Shown: positions 51,547 to 59,111 of the stretch, piece by piece
Position numbering within the stretch: position 1 is the stretch's first letter
Layout of the letters: each line of letters opens with the position of its first letter
NCBI GenBank assembly: GCA_934462715.1
Contig: CAKSIJ010000002.1
Coordinates: 62,001-126,000, forward strand
Origin: an uncultured Clostridia bacterium
GTDB taxonomy: Bacteria; Bacillota; Clostridia; UBA1381
Length of the DNA stretch: 64,000 nucleotides
Direction: 5' to 3'
Translations under genes and position numbers: made by a program
The notes under the pieces: model-generated
The model's input: only the letters and a program-made list of their open reading frames with translations
Databases searched by the model: none
What the model was told of the DNA's origin: nothing

Positions 51547-52401
51547 TTATTTGCCGCAGCTTTGATACATTTTTTTCATTTCAAGTGCGTCCTCAATCTG
51601 CGTTCCGGCAGATTCGCATATAAAGGTCGGGCTTAAATTCCGCTTATACACAATTTCCGCAACATAGCTGAAATCAGGACCGAACTCCTTGTCCGCAAAT
51701 GTCAGGTGCTTTTTTTCTCCGCCCTTTGTATATTCAATATGGCTGAAATGGCTGTGGAAGATTTTCAGTCTGTCGCTTCCGAGCTTATTTTCTATTGCGT
51801 CAAAAATCTTTTCAAAAGCTACCGCATTGTTAAGTTCGCCCAAGGTTCTTGCGTTTAAATGTCCGAAATCTATCGTTGGCAGCAACCTGTCATCAAGACT
51901 GCACAGTTCAAGAACCTCGCCAAGATTACCCAGCTGATTGATTTTGCCCATTGTTTCGATGCACATATGAATATCGCCGAAGCCTGCCGAGTCTATCTCC
52001 GAGATTGCGATTTTCACACATTCCTTAGCCAGACTGAGTGCTTCCTCCCTTGTCATTTTTTGCAGTGCGCCGCTGTGAACGACAACCCTGTTGCCGCCCA
52101 TAGCCTTAACTGCCGCCATGCTTTGAAGTATATAGTTAATATTGTTTTTTCGCTTTTCCTCCTCGGGAGTTGCAAGGTTGATATAATAAGGCGAATGAAG
52201 GCTTATTGTAATTCCGTGCTTTGCCGCCTCCGCACCGATCAGCTTAGCCTTTTCCTCCCCGACTCTTACTCCGTTTCCGCATTGATATTCATATGCGTCC
52301 AAGCCGCATTCTTCAAGAAATTTCGGCATATCCTCCGACGCCTTTAAGCCCTTTTGATAGAACAACTCACCGTTTCCGGCAGGTCCGAATATTGGTTTCA
52401 T
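51547..52401 (-). CDS. Endonuclease IV-like/sugar isomerase-like TIM-barrel protein
   Basis: The frame is open from 52542, but its first part is antisense to a structured element. The ATG at 52401 (MKPIFGPAGNGELFYQKG) has AAAGGA upstream and gives 284 residues. The fold is that of the AP endonuclease 2 superfamily, closest in look to Nfo-type barrels: SLHSPYYINLA, NRVVVHSGAL, CIETMGK, PTIDFGHLNA, FHSHFSHIEY and FICESAG carry the expected His, Glu and Asp metal ligands. True DNA endonuclease IV usually has more conserved H-x-G-H motifs, so DNA repair activity is possible but not certain. It follows aroK after a 226-bp gap. Confidence 0.82.
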   Translation of the reverse strand: MKPIFGPAGNGELFYQKGLKASEDMPKFLEECGLDAYEYQCGNGVRVGEEKAKLIGAEAAKHGITISLHSPYYINLATPEEEKRKNNINYILQSMAAVKAMGGNRVVVHSGALQKMTREEALSLAKECVKIAISEIDSAGFGDIHMCIETMGKINQLGNLGEVLELCSLDDRLLPTIDFGHLNARTLGELNNAVAFEKIFDAIENKLGSDRLKIFHSHFSHIEYTKGGEKKHLTFADKEFGPDFSYVAEIVYKRNLSPTFICESAGTQIEDALEMKKMYQSCGK

Positions 52402-52435
52402 TTTTATAACCATTCCTTTCCGTGCCGTAAGGCAC
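52399..52435 (-). promoter_or_regulatory. Hairpin plus ribosome-binding-site module before the TIM-barrel gene
   Basis: GTGCC (52422-52426) and GGCAC (52431-52435) form a 5-bp stem with a GTAA loop on the plus strand. On the mRNA it is followed at once by GGAAAGGA and the start codon. Confidence 0.5.
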
Positions 52436-52453
52436 AAAACCAAAGTCAGAAAG

Positions 52454-52616
52454 AAAATCGCTCGCAAGTAACTGCTTTGCAGCGAGTGGTGCTGTACGCC
52501 GGTACTTCTCACTGCGGTTCGGTCACTGAACGGCTCTGACAATTCACCGAATTGTCATTCACTCCCATTCAGCCGCTTCGCTTCTCTGAGCAAAAAGCAG
52601 TGCCATGGGCGATTTT
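52454..52616 (-). ncRNA. Candidate structured RNA or multi-stem DNA element
   Basis: The ends AAAATCGC (52454-52461) and GCGATTTT (52609-52616) pair perfectly. Inside are CACTGC/GCAGTG (52510-52515 with 52597-52602), CGGCT/AGCCG (52531-52535 with 52571-52575), GACAATTC/GAATTGTC (52538-52556), GTTC/GAAC (52517-52531), GTAC/GTAC (52494-52505), and CTGC/GCAG with CTCG/CGAG (52461-52486). On the minus strand the closing arm runs into TTTTCTTTC. Most bases can therefore pair within one multi-branch fold. It lies between aroK and the TIM-barrel gene. It matches no RNA family that I recognise, and it could instead be a mobile palindromic element. Confidence 0.5.
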
Positions 52617-52627
52617 ATTCAGACTTT

Positions 52628-53140
52628 TCACCCTTTCAGTTTTTTAATTTTCTCCTCTATTTCAGCCGCATAATCCTCAGTATTTCCCGTTACCGTCAGT
52701 TTTATTTTAATATCGCAGTTGTCATAAAAGCTTTTTCTTTTGTCAAAGCGTTTCAGGATTTCCTCTATAGAGCTGCCGTTCATCAACGGTCTTGAAGACT
52801 TTGACGCTTCAAGCCTATCCCTTATCACCGCTTCGTTGGTTTCTATATTGACAATAACTCCGTTTTTTCTGAGCAATTCCGTATTTTGAGGGTTTAAAAC
52901 AAATCCTCCGCCGGTTGAAATAACCGTATTATCTTCAGCGTACAAAGCCCTTGCGCACTCATTTTCAAGTTTTCTGAAAAAGGCTTCTCCGTTTTCAGAA
53001 AAAATATCCTTAATTTGCTTATCCTGCTGTTTTTCTATGTATTCATCGGTATCTATAAACTTCATTTTAAGCTTTTGCGCCAGATATTTTCCTATTGTGC
53101 TTTTTCCGCTTGCCATATAACCTGTAAGTATAATATTCAT
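52628..53140 (-). CDS. aroK: Shikimate kinase
   Basis: The protein has 170 residues. It phosphorylates shikimate at the 3-hydroxyl using ATP, in aromatic amino acid synthesis. Walker A is GYMASGKSTIGK near residue 7. The shikimate-binding region includes FIDTDEYIEKQ and FRKLENECA, then STGGGFVLNP and the lid RLEASKSSRPLM. Length is normal. It begins 11 nt after the aroE stop and the pair is co-transcribed. The end of the gene is followed by the structured element at 52454-52616. Confidence 0.95.
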   Translation of the reverse strand: MNIILTGYMASGKSTIGKYLAQKLKMKFIDTDEYIEKQQDKQIKDIFSENGEAFFRKLENECARALYAEDNTVISTGGGFVLNPQNTELLRKNGVIVNIETNEAVIRDRLEASKSSRPLMNGSSIEEILKRFDKRKSFYDNCDIKIKLTVTGNTEDYAAEIEEKIKKLKG

Positions 53141-53151
53141 ACGCTGATACC

Positions 53152-53991
53152 TTACTTTCCGAATACGTTTTTAATAAGCTCATCATATATGCTGTCCGGC
53201 AGCTCTGCGCCGGTAAACAGCTCATAAGCCACAATCCCCTGATATATAAGCATACCCAAGCCGTTGACCGTTTTTGCGCCTTTTTCCTCCGCAAGCTTTA
53301 AAAACAGAGTCTTTTCGGGGTTATATATCATATCGGCAACTGCGGTGTGTTCATCAACATAGGGCATATCGTACACCGGGCTTTTATCAATATTCGGGTG
53401 CATTCCGACAGAGGTTGTGTTAATAACAACATCGTAATGCTTTTTGGTTATTCCAACCTCAACACCATAGCCGCACAATGCCCTCGTATCGTCTGCAAGC
53501 TTCTGTGCCTTTGCTTCGGTACGGTTAACTATCGAAATACTTTTCGCCCCGATTTCTGCAAAATACATCATTACGGGTCTTGTAACTCCGCCGGCTCCCA
53601 CAAACAGTACATCTCTGTCTTTTACTTCTATACCCTCTCTGATAAGCGAACGGTAAAATCCCTCTGCGTCAGTATTATAGCCGTGCAGAACTCCGTTTTT
53701 ATTTACACAGGTGTTGACCGAGCCGAATCTTTTCGCACGTTCGGAAAGCACGTCCATTTTTTCATATGCCCGTATTTTATACGGTGCGGTTATGTTCACT
53801 CCGGCAAAGCCCATACTTCTTATGCCCTCGATCGCCGCGTCAAAGCCGTTTTCTTCAACCTTTAATGCGGTATAAACATAATTTAAGCCCATTTTTTTGG
53901 AAATGTAATTATGCATTTGCGGCGAAAAGCTGTGTGACACGGGATTTCCGATTATTGCAAGCTGTTTGGTTTCTCCGTTAATTTCAAACAT
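53152..53991 (-). CDS. aroE: Shikimate 5-dehydrogenase
   Basis: The frame opens at 54024; the ATG at 53991 (MFEINGETKQLAIIGNPVS) is chosen because GGAGG lies 4-5 nt before it. The protein then has 279 residues. It reduces 3-dehydroshikimate to shikimate with NADPH. The substrate site has NPVSHSFSPQMHN and NITAPYK with the catalytic Lys, followed by SVNTCVN. The nucleotide motif is VGAGGVTRPVM, and the end has NGLGMLIYQG. The gene sits between yqeG and aroK. A GC hairpin nearly identical to that of the sensor kinase precedes its ribosome site. Confidence 0.95.
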   Translation of the reverse strand: MFEINGETKQLAIIGNPVSHSFSPQMHNYISKKMGLNYVYTALKVEENGFDAAIEGIRSMGFAGVNITAPYKIRAYEKMDVLSERAKRFGSVNTCVNKNGVLHGYNTDAEGFYRSLIREGIEVKDRDVLFVGAGGVTRPVMMYFAEIGAKSISIVNRTEAKAQKLADDTRALCGYGVEVGITKKHYDVVINTTSVGMHPNIDKSPVYDMPYVDEHTAVADMIYNPEKTLFLKLAEEKGAKTVNGLGMLIYQGIVAYELFTGAELPDSIYDELIKNVFGK

Positions 53992-54022
53992 ATATCCTCC
54001 GTTCCGCCGCCGACTGCGGCAC
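53989..54022 (-). promoter_or_regulatory. Hairpin plus ribosome-binding-site module before aroE
   Basis: GCCGC/GCGGC (54016-54020 with 54006-54010) lies directly before GGCGGCGGAACGGAGGAT. This 18-base run is the same as the one before the sensor kinase gene at 21537. Confidence 0.55.
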
Positions 54023-54027
54023 ACGCA

Positions 54028-54549
54028 TTATTCAGAACGCTGTTTATTGTATTCTCTGATTACCTTTTTTTCAAAGTAACGCTTAAATCTGAAAAACAGG
54101 CTTTCACATTCTTTAATAGGTTCTACAAGAATCGTTGTGATTCCCGCTCTCTTTCCTCCCCATATGTCCGTAAATATCTGATCGCCGATCAGTGCGGTAT
54201 TTGATTTTTCGGCACCCAAGCTTGCCATAGCTTCGTTAATACCGTACAAAAGCGGTTTCTTTGCATTCGGGAAATATGCCGCTCCTATATTCGTATTGAA
54301 TTTTTCAATACGCTCTCTGCTGTTGTTGGAAACAAAGCAGAAGCTTATTCCATTTTCTTTAAGCGAGTTCAAAAATTTAATCGCACGCCCATCGGGATAC
54401 GGAGATGTATATGGAACAAGAGTGTTGTCTATATCCAGAATCACAAATTTAATTCCGAGCGTTTTAAACATTCCGCAGTCTATATCATCAATTGATTTAA
54501 AGCTGTACTGTGGATAAAAATATTTGTAAAGCTTCATAAATGCAGTCAT
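54028..54549 (-). CDS. yqeG: YqeG family HAD phosphatase
   Basis: The start is set at the ATG at 54549 (MTAFMKLYKYFYPQYSF), just after AAAGGAG; the ATG at 54537 is an alternative. The protein has about 173 residues. It is a HAD subfamily IIIA phosphatase with the nucleophile motif FVILDIDNTLVPY, motif II FVSNNSRER, and the final motif ALIGDQIFTDIWGGKRAG. These are close to mitochondrial-type phosphatidylglycerophosphatase (GEP4/YqeG) and a lipid phosphatase role is plausible. It lies in the usual place next to aroE in Firmicutes. Confidence 0.92.
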   Translation of the reverse strand: MTAFMKLYKYFYPQYSFKSIDDIDCGMFKTLGIKFVILDIDNTLVPYTSPYPDGRAIKFLNSLKENGISFCFVSNNSRERIEKFNTNIGAAYFPNAKKPLLYGINEAMASLGAEKSNTALIGDQIFTDIWGGKRAGITTILVEPIKECESLFFRFKRYFEKKVIREYNKQRSE

Positions 54550-54579
54550 TTGCTCCTTTCGCAAAACCGAATTATAAAT

Positions 54580-55026
54580 CTATTTGTTTTTTCTTCCGAT
54601 TTTGTATATCATTACAGAATTATAAACAAGCATAACCGCAAGATAAATTCCTCCGAGCCACGAAATCAATATAACCTCGTATCTGCTGTTCATTAGCTTT
54701 GCAAACAGTTCCGACGATTTAATCAGCTCCATAAATTTCGGTATTCCCACTATCGTTCCCACAAACACGGAAAGCCTCGTAAAAAACAGGCACAGCGCAA
54801 ATATCAGAAACATATGAGAATAATTTACGGCTCTTATAATTTTTTTAGCTGAAAGTATATATCCGGCGGCGGCAATTACCAAAAACAAAATTCCCATCGG
54901 TATAGCCGGCACAAGATAAAACTTTGTGTATATCACATATAACGTTATGTATGCAGGTACGGCAATTCCTATATTTATCAGAATCCTGTTAAATATCTGC
55001 TCCTGCGTTGTTCTTTTTTTTGACAA
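54580..55026 (-). CDS. Small integral membrane protein of unknown function
   Basis: The frame opens with TTG at 55044. AAAGGA lies inside its first codons, so the TTG at 55026 is the better start and gives about 148 residues. Four hydrophobic spans are visible: ILINIGIAVPAYITLYVIY, VPAIPMGILFLVIAAAGYIL, MFLIFALCLFFTRLSVFVG and VILISWLGGIYLAVMLVYN. The C-terminus is basic. I do not recognise a family. It lies between rsmE and yqeG in one transcription unit, with 30 nt to the rsmE stop and 30 nt to the yqeG start. Confidence 0.72.
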   Translation of the reverse strand: MSKKRTTQEQIFNRILINIGIAVPAYITLYVIYTKFYLVPAIPMGILFLVIAAAGYILSAKKIIRAVNYSHMFLIFALCLFFTRLSVFVGTIVGIPKFMELIKSSELFAKLMNSRYEVILISWLGGIYLAVMLVYNSVMIYKIGRKNK

Positions 55027-55056
55027 TAAAATCAATCCTTTCAAGCATATTCCCGA

Positions 55057-55803
55057 TTACAGATTAATATCTCCCAATTCATACATAGTCATTGCAAGCA
55101 CTGCTTCTCCGGCGGTTTCCGTTCTTAAAATCCTCTTTCCGAGAGTTATTGTGGGAATACTGTTTTCTGATAGCTTTTCAACCTCTTTAAGGTCGAATCC
55201 ACCCTCAGGTCCTATTATAAAGCCTATGCGTTTAACGTCTTTTTTTGATGTCAGCACGCTTTTTAAGCTGTTTTGTTCTTCACATTCATAGGGTGCAAAA
55301 TAAATATCGTTTTCCAAAAGCATACCGATTGCTTCATCAAAGCTTACCGGCATTGCAACCTCAGGAATTATTCCCCTGCCCGACTGCTTTGCCGCTTCTT
55401 CGGCAATCTTTTGCCAGCGCTGCTGTTTTTTTGCGGCGTCCTTTGCGTTGTCTATTTTAGCCACGCATCTTGCCATAGCCACCGGCACTATTTTAACAAT
55501 TCCAAGCTCCGTTGTTTTCTGAATTATATAATCGGTTTTTGCAGCCTTGGGGATTCCCTGAAACAGTGTGACCTCAATGCCGGCTTCGGTTTGCGCTTTG
55601 CTTTCGGAAAGAATTTCACACTCTATTCTGCCGTCGGCAATGCCGGCGATTACAGCTTCGTAATTTATTCCTTTTCCGTCGCATAAGGTCAGCTTCTCGC
55701 CTGCTGTCATTCTCAAAACCTTTTTGATATGAGAAACGTCCTCACCCGATATTATTATTTTATCCTTTAAAATATTTTCCTTTGGTACAAAAAACTTAGG
55801 CAA
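55057..55803 (-). CDS. rsmE: 16S rRNA (uracil-1498-N3)-methyltransferase
   Basis: The protein has 248 residues and a TTG start at 55803 supported by AGGAG. It methylates U1498 of 16S rRNA with S-adenosylmethionine. The N-terminal PUA-like domain has HIKKVLRMTAGEKLTLCDG. The C-terminal SPOUT knot holds GFIIGPEGGFDLKEVE and ILRTETAGEAVLAMT, both family signatures. It is co-transcribed with prmA through the flavoprotein gene between them, as rsmE and prmA are often neighbours in Firmicutes. A TTGCC/GGCAA hairpin stands directly before its ribosome site. Confidence 0.95.
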   Translation of the reverse strand: MPKFFVPKENILKDKIIISGEDVSHIKKVLRMTAGEKLTLCDGKGINYEAVIAGIADGRIECEILSESKAQTEAGIEVTLFQGIPKAAKTDYIIQKTTELGIVKIVPVAMARCVAKIDNAKDAAKKQQRWQKIAEEAAKQSGRGIIPEVAMPVSFDEAIGMLLENDIYFAPYECEEQNSLKSVLTSKKDVKRIGFIIGPEGGFDLKEVEKLSENSIPTITLGKRILRTETAGEAVLAMTMYELGDINL

Positions 55804-55831
55804 TACTATACTCCTTTTGCCGCTTTGGCAA
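55801..55831 (-). promoter_or_regulatory. Hairpin plus ribosome-binding-site module before rsmE
   Basis: TTGCC/GGCAA (55827-55831 with 55817-55821, 5-nt loop) runs straight into AAAGGAG before the TTG start. Confidence 0.45.
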
Positions 55832-55836
55832 TAAAT

Positions 55837-56922
55837 TTATAATTCCGCTTTCAGCTGTTCGCTGAAATCCGATATATACTTATCAAAGCTTTCAATTTCG
55901 CTGTCTGACGGACTGAACAAAAATCTGTACGGCGCACCGAAGGTCTGAAAATGTCTTGCTCTGAGATACGAATATATCAGATTGGGAGCTTCTCCGCTCC
56001 AGCCGTAAGAGCCGAATGCCGCAAACCTTATTTTACCTGTTCGGTAATGATTCATTCCGACAATAACATTGAGCAGTCTTTGGGGAATGTTTCTGCAAAC
56101 CGTGGGTGATCCGAAAATCACGCCGTCAGATGAATAAATATTTTCAAGCACCGATTCTCTGCCGCACTCCGCCGCATTTATCAGCCTTACATCAAATCCG
56201 AGCTTCTTTATAAGCTCACACGCTCTTTCGGCAGCTTTCTGCGTGTTCCCCGAAACGGATTCGTACACTACGGATATACCTTTGCATTTTTCCCGTCCGC
56301 TCCATGCGATATATTCATTTACGGCTTCTTCCGTGGTATTGATTTCCTCTCCGCTTCCGGGAAGTATTCTGTTTATATCAAGCTCTTTTAACTGCTCTGC
56401 CGCACGCAGAACGTATTCGCCGAGATATGAAAGGTTTTTATCATAATAGGCCTTTCTGCCCTTTCCCTCGTCCGAAAATGCGTCGCATGAAAAAAGGGTC
56501 TTTTCCTCGCACAAAAACGTCATCATCGAATCCGGCCAATTGATATTGTGGGTTATTATAAATCTCAGAGTCAGATTTTCCCCGAGCTTCAGCTCCGCAC
56601 CGCTTTTTGCGACCGTCTGCTTAAATTCACGGTTCAGCTGTTCTGCAATATTTTTAAGTCCGGCTATTGTGGCTATGATTTCCACATCCGGAAATTCATC
56701 TGTTACCGCCGCAAGTGCACCGCTTCTGTCACATTCAGTGTGATTTAAAATAATGTAATCAAGCTCTTTTCCGCCGAGCCATTCTTTAAGCCTTGCTGTC
56801 ATTTCATAGGCACAGCCGGCAGGTACGGTATCTATTAACGCTGTTTTTTCTCCCGAAATCAGATAGCAGTTATATACCGCTCCATTTTCCTTAACGCTTA
56901 TTCTTTTTAACAACGGCATCAT
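55837..56922 (-). CDS. Flavodiiron-type (FprA/ROO-like) flavoprotein with a degraded metal site
   Basis: The protein has 361 residues: a metallo-beta-lactamase-like domain (1-215) and a flavodoxin domain (215-361, SVVYESVSGNTQKAAE binding FMN phosphate). In flavodiiron proteins the iron ligands are H-x-E-x-D-H, a His in HWPDSM, an Asp in the NDAF motif, and a late His. Here His61, Glu63, Asp65 and Asp147 are present, but the other ligands are changed: Arg66, Asn128 (in NINWPDSMM) and Ser190 (in LPGSGEE). Reduction of oxygen or nitric oxide at a di-iron centre is therefore unlikely, and it may be only an electron-transfer flavoprotein. It starts 3 nt after prmA. Confidence 0.85.
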   Translation of the reverse strand: MMPLLKRISVKENGAVYNCYLISGEKTALIDTVPAGCAYEMTARLKEWLGGKELDYIILNHTECDRSGALAAVTDEFPDVEIIATIAGLKNIAEQLNREFKQTVAKSGAELKLGENLTLRFIITHNINWPDSMMTFLCEEKTLFSCDAFSDEGKGRKAYYDKNLSYLGEYVLRAAEQLKELDINRILPGSGEEINTTEEAVNEYIAWSGREKCKGISVVYESVSGNTQKAAERACELIKKLGFDVRLINAAECGRESVLENIYSSDGVIFGSPTVCRNIPQRLLNVIVGMNHYRTGKIRFAAFGSYGWSGEAPNLIYSYLRARHFQTFGAPYRFLFSPSDSEIESFDKYISDFSEQLKAEL

Positions 56923-56925
56923 ATA

Positions 56926-57903
56926 TCACTCAGCCTTTCGGTTTGAAACGATTGCCGCCCAATCCTTTTCGCGTCTTATTTCAATAATATTGAATCCGTT
57001 TTCTTCAAGTGCTTTTGTGCAGTCGCCGATTCTGTCCTCTATTATTCCGGAGGTGATAAATATACCGTCATCGGTTATGCACTCCGCCGCCAGCGGCGCA
57101 ATCGCTATTATAACATCGGCAACGATATTTGCAAGAACCACTTCATACTTTAATTTTTTTATGTAGTCGATAACCTTATCGTCCGAAATTATGTTTCCCG
57201 AAATAACCTCGTATTTGCTTGTGTCAACATTATTTCTCTTTGCGTTGGCATATGCAACATCTATGCAGTTCGGGTCAATATCTGCGGCAAGTGCGGATTT
57301 TGCTCCGAGCATAAGCGAAATAATTGACAGTATTCCGCTTCCGCAGCCGAGGTCAAGCACATTCTTTGTTTCATCAACGTACTTTTCCAGTTCTTCAATG
57401 CACAATCTTGTCGTATAATGTGAGCCCGTTCCGAATGTCATTCCGGGGTTGATGTTAAAAACAATCCTGTCGGTGGGCGCTTTTAATTCCTCCCATTCCG
57501 GCTTTATCATTATTTTTTCGCCGATTTCCATAGGATGAAAATACTTTTTCCAGTTGTTCGCCCAATCCTCCTCGCTTAAATTTCCGACTTCTATCGCAAG
57601 ACGTCCGAATTTGCCGTCCGAGTCATACTCCTTTAACGCTTTCATAGCCTGTCTTATCAGCATAAGCATTTCATGTCCGGTAGCATTATCGCTGACATAC
57701 GCTTTTACGCACGTTTCCTTTTCCTTTTCTTTCATAAGCTCATCATCAACATAGTCCCAGTATTGATGATTGTTTTCAAGAAAATCCTTAAAATCCGCCT
57801 CATCTTCAATCTGAAGTCCGGTAATTCCGAGCTGATACAAATTTCCGCAGACAGACTCTATCCCCTCCGACGTTGTATAAACAGTTACCTCTAACCAATC
57901 CAT
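56926..57903 (-). CDS. prmA: Ribosomal protein L11 methyltransferase
   Basis: The protein has 325 residues. It trimethylates ribosomal protein L11 using S-adenosylmethionine. The N-terminal L11-binding part begins MDWLEVTVYTTSEGIESV. The methyltransferase core shows NPGMTFGTGSHYTTRLCIEE and NVLDLGCGSGILSIISLMLG (motif I), followed by VVLANIVADVIIAIAPL. These are specific to PrmA. It is preceded by GAGG/GGAAG and by the rpoD terminator, so it starts a new unit with the flavoprotein and rsmE. Confidence 0.95.
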   Translation of the reverse strand: MDWLEVTVYTTSEGIESVCGNLYQLGITGLQIEDEADFKDFLENNHQYWDYVDDELMKEKEKETCVKAYVSDNATGHEMLMLIRQAMKALKEYDSDGKFGRLAIEVGNLSEEDWANNWKKYFHPMEIGEKIMIKPEWEELKAPTDRIVFNINPGMTFGTGSHYTTRLCIEELEKYVDETKNVLDLGCGSGILSIISLMLGAKSALAADIDPNCIDVAYANAKRNNVDTSKYEVISGNIISDDKVIDYIKKLKYEVVLANIVADVIIAIAPLAAECITDDGIFITSGIIEDRIGDCTKALEENGFNIIEIRREKDWAAIVSNRKAE

Positions 57904-57928
57904 TTATCTTCCAATCCTCTCCGCTTAT

Positions 57929-57960
57929 TAAAAAGCAAGGCAAAGTAATGAACTTTGCCG
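57929..57960 (-). terminator. Terminator after rpoD
   Basis: GGCAAAGT / ACTTTGCC (57939-57946 with 57952-57959) is a perfect 8-bp stem, followed on the minus strand by a T-rich tract (TTGCTTTTTAA). Confidence 0.7.
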
Positions 57961-57999
57961 CTTTCAATCTCTGTTATAAATTAAAATGCAAAACCGTTT

Positions 58000-59079
58000 T
58001 TAATCCAGATAGTCTTTAAGCTTCTTGCTTCTGCTCGGATGGCGCAGCTTCCTTAAAGCCTTTGCTTCTATCTGTCTTATACGCTCACGGGTTACGTTAA
58101 ATTCCTTGCCCACTTCTTCAAGGGTTCTTTGTCTGCCGTCATCAAGCCCGAAACGAAGCTTTAAAACCTTTTCCTCTCTCGGAGTAAGAGTCTTTAAAAC
58201 CTCAACAAGCTGTTCCTTTAAAAGCACAAAGCTTGCGGCGTCGGACGGTGCAGGTGCTTCGTCATCGGGGATAAAATCACCGAGGTGGCTGTCCTCCTCC
58301 TCGCCTATCGGCGTTTCGAGAGAAACAGGCTCCTGAGAAATTTTCGATATTTCCCTTACCTTGTCAATCGACATATTAAGCTCCTTTGAAAGCTCCTCCG
58401 GTGTAGGCTCTCTGCCCAGCTCCTGAACAAGCTGTCTTGATACTCTGACAAGCTTGTTTATCGTTTCAACCATATGAACAGGTATTCTTATTGTTCTCGC
58501 CTGGTCGGCTATTGCACGGGTAATTGCCTGTCTTATCCACCAGGTTGCATAGGTACTGAACTTGTATCCCTTGGTATAGTCAAACTTATCGACAGCCTTT
58601 ATAAGTCCGAGATTTCCCTCCTGGATCAGATCCAGAAACAACATTCCTCTGCCGACATATCTCTTTGCTATGCTTACAACAAGTCTTAAATTTGCTTCTG
58701 CAAGCTTCTTCTTTGCTTCTTCATCGCCGTGCGCCATTCTTTCTGCAAGCTCTGTTTCCTGATCGGGGTCAAGCAGACTTACCTTTCCTATTTCCTTAAG
58801 ATACATTTTAACATGGTCGTCGATGCTGACGCCCTCGGGAATGGACAAATCCTCAAGCTCTTCCTTTGTTACCTCGATTTCTTCAAGCTCTTTTTCAAGA
58901 TCCTCAACCACTTCGATATTCTCTTTTTCAAGAACATCATATACGGTTTCAAGCTCATCCGGCGTTATTTCTATTTCCTCAAAAGCCGAGGCTATTTCCT
59001 TATGAGTCAATAAGCCCTTTTTTTTACCCTTTTCCATCAAATTTTTAATTATCGTCTTTTTGCTTTCAAGATCTGCCAT
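58000..59079 (-). CDS. rpoD: RNA polymerase primary sigma factor
   Basis: The protein has 359 residues, the short form usual in Firmicutes (SigA). Region 1.1 is about residues 1-80. Region 1.2 has DHVKMYLKEIG. Region 2 has RLVVSIAKRYVGRGMLFLDL and YKFSTYATWWIRQAITRAIA, which bind core polymerase and the -10. Region 3 follows. Region 4 has LTPREEKVLKLRFGL and the -35-binding helix VTRERIRQIEAKALRKLR. It lies 32 nt after dnaG, the classic macromolecular-synthesis pairing. Promoters elsewhere in the window match its expected TTGACA/TATAAT preference. Confidence 0.97.
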   Translation of the reverse strand: MADLESKKTIIKNLMEKGKKKGLLTHKEIASAFEEIEITPDELETVYDVLEKENIEVVEDLEKELEEIEVTKEELEDLSIPEGVSIDDHVKMYLKEIGKVSLLDPDQETELAERMAHGDEEAKKKLAEANLRLVVSIAKRYVGRGMLFLDLIQEGNLGLIKAVDKFDYTKGYKFSTYATWWIRQAITRAIADQARTIRIPVHMVETINKLVRVSRQLVQELGREPTPEELSKELNMSIDKVREISKISQEPVSLETPIGEEEDSHLGDFIPDDEAPAPSDAASFVLLKEQLVEVLKTLTPREEKVLKLRFGLDDGRQRTLEEVGKEFNVTRERIRQIEAKALRKLRHPSRSKKLKDYLD

Positions 59080-59111
59080 TGTTGATCATCCTTTCTGTAT
59101 CTTAAGTGTGG

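Noticed and set aside
52402..52542. N-terminal extension of the TIM-barrel gene
   Set aside because: It runs through the structured element; the ATG at 52401 has a proper ribosome site and fits the family start.
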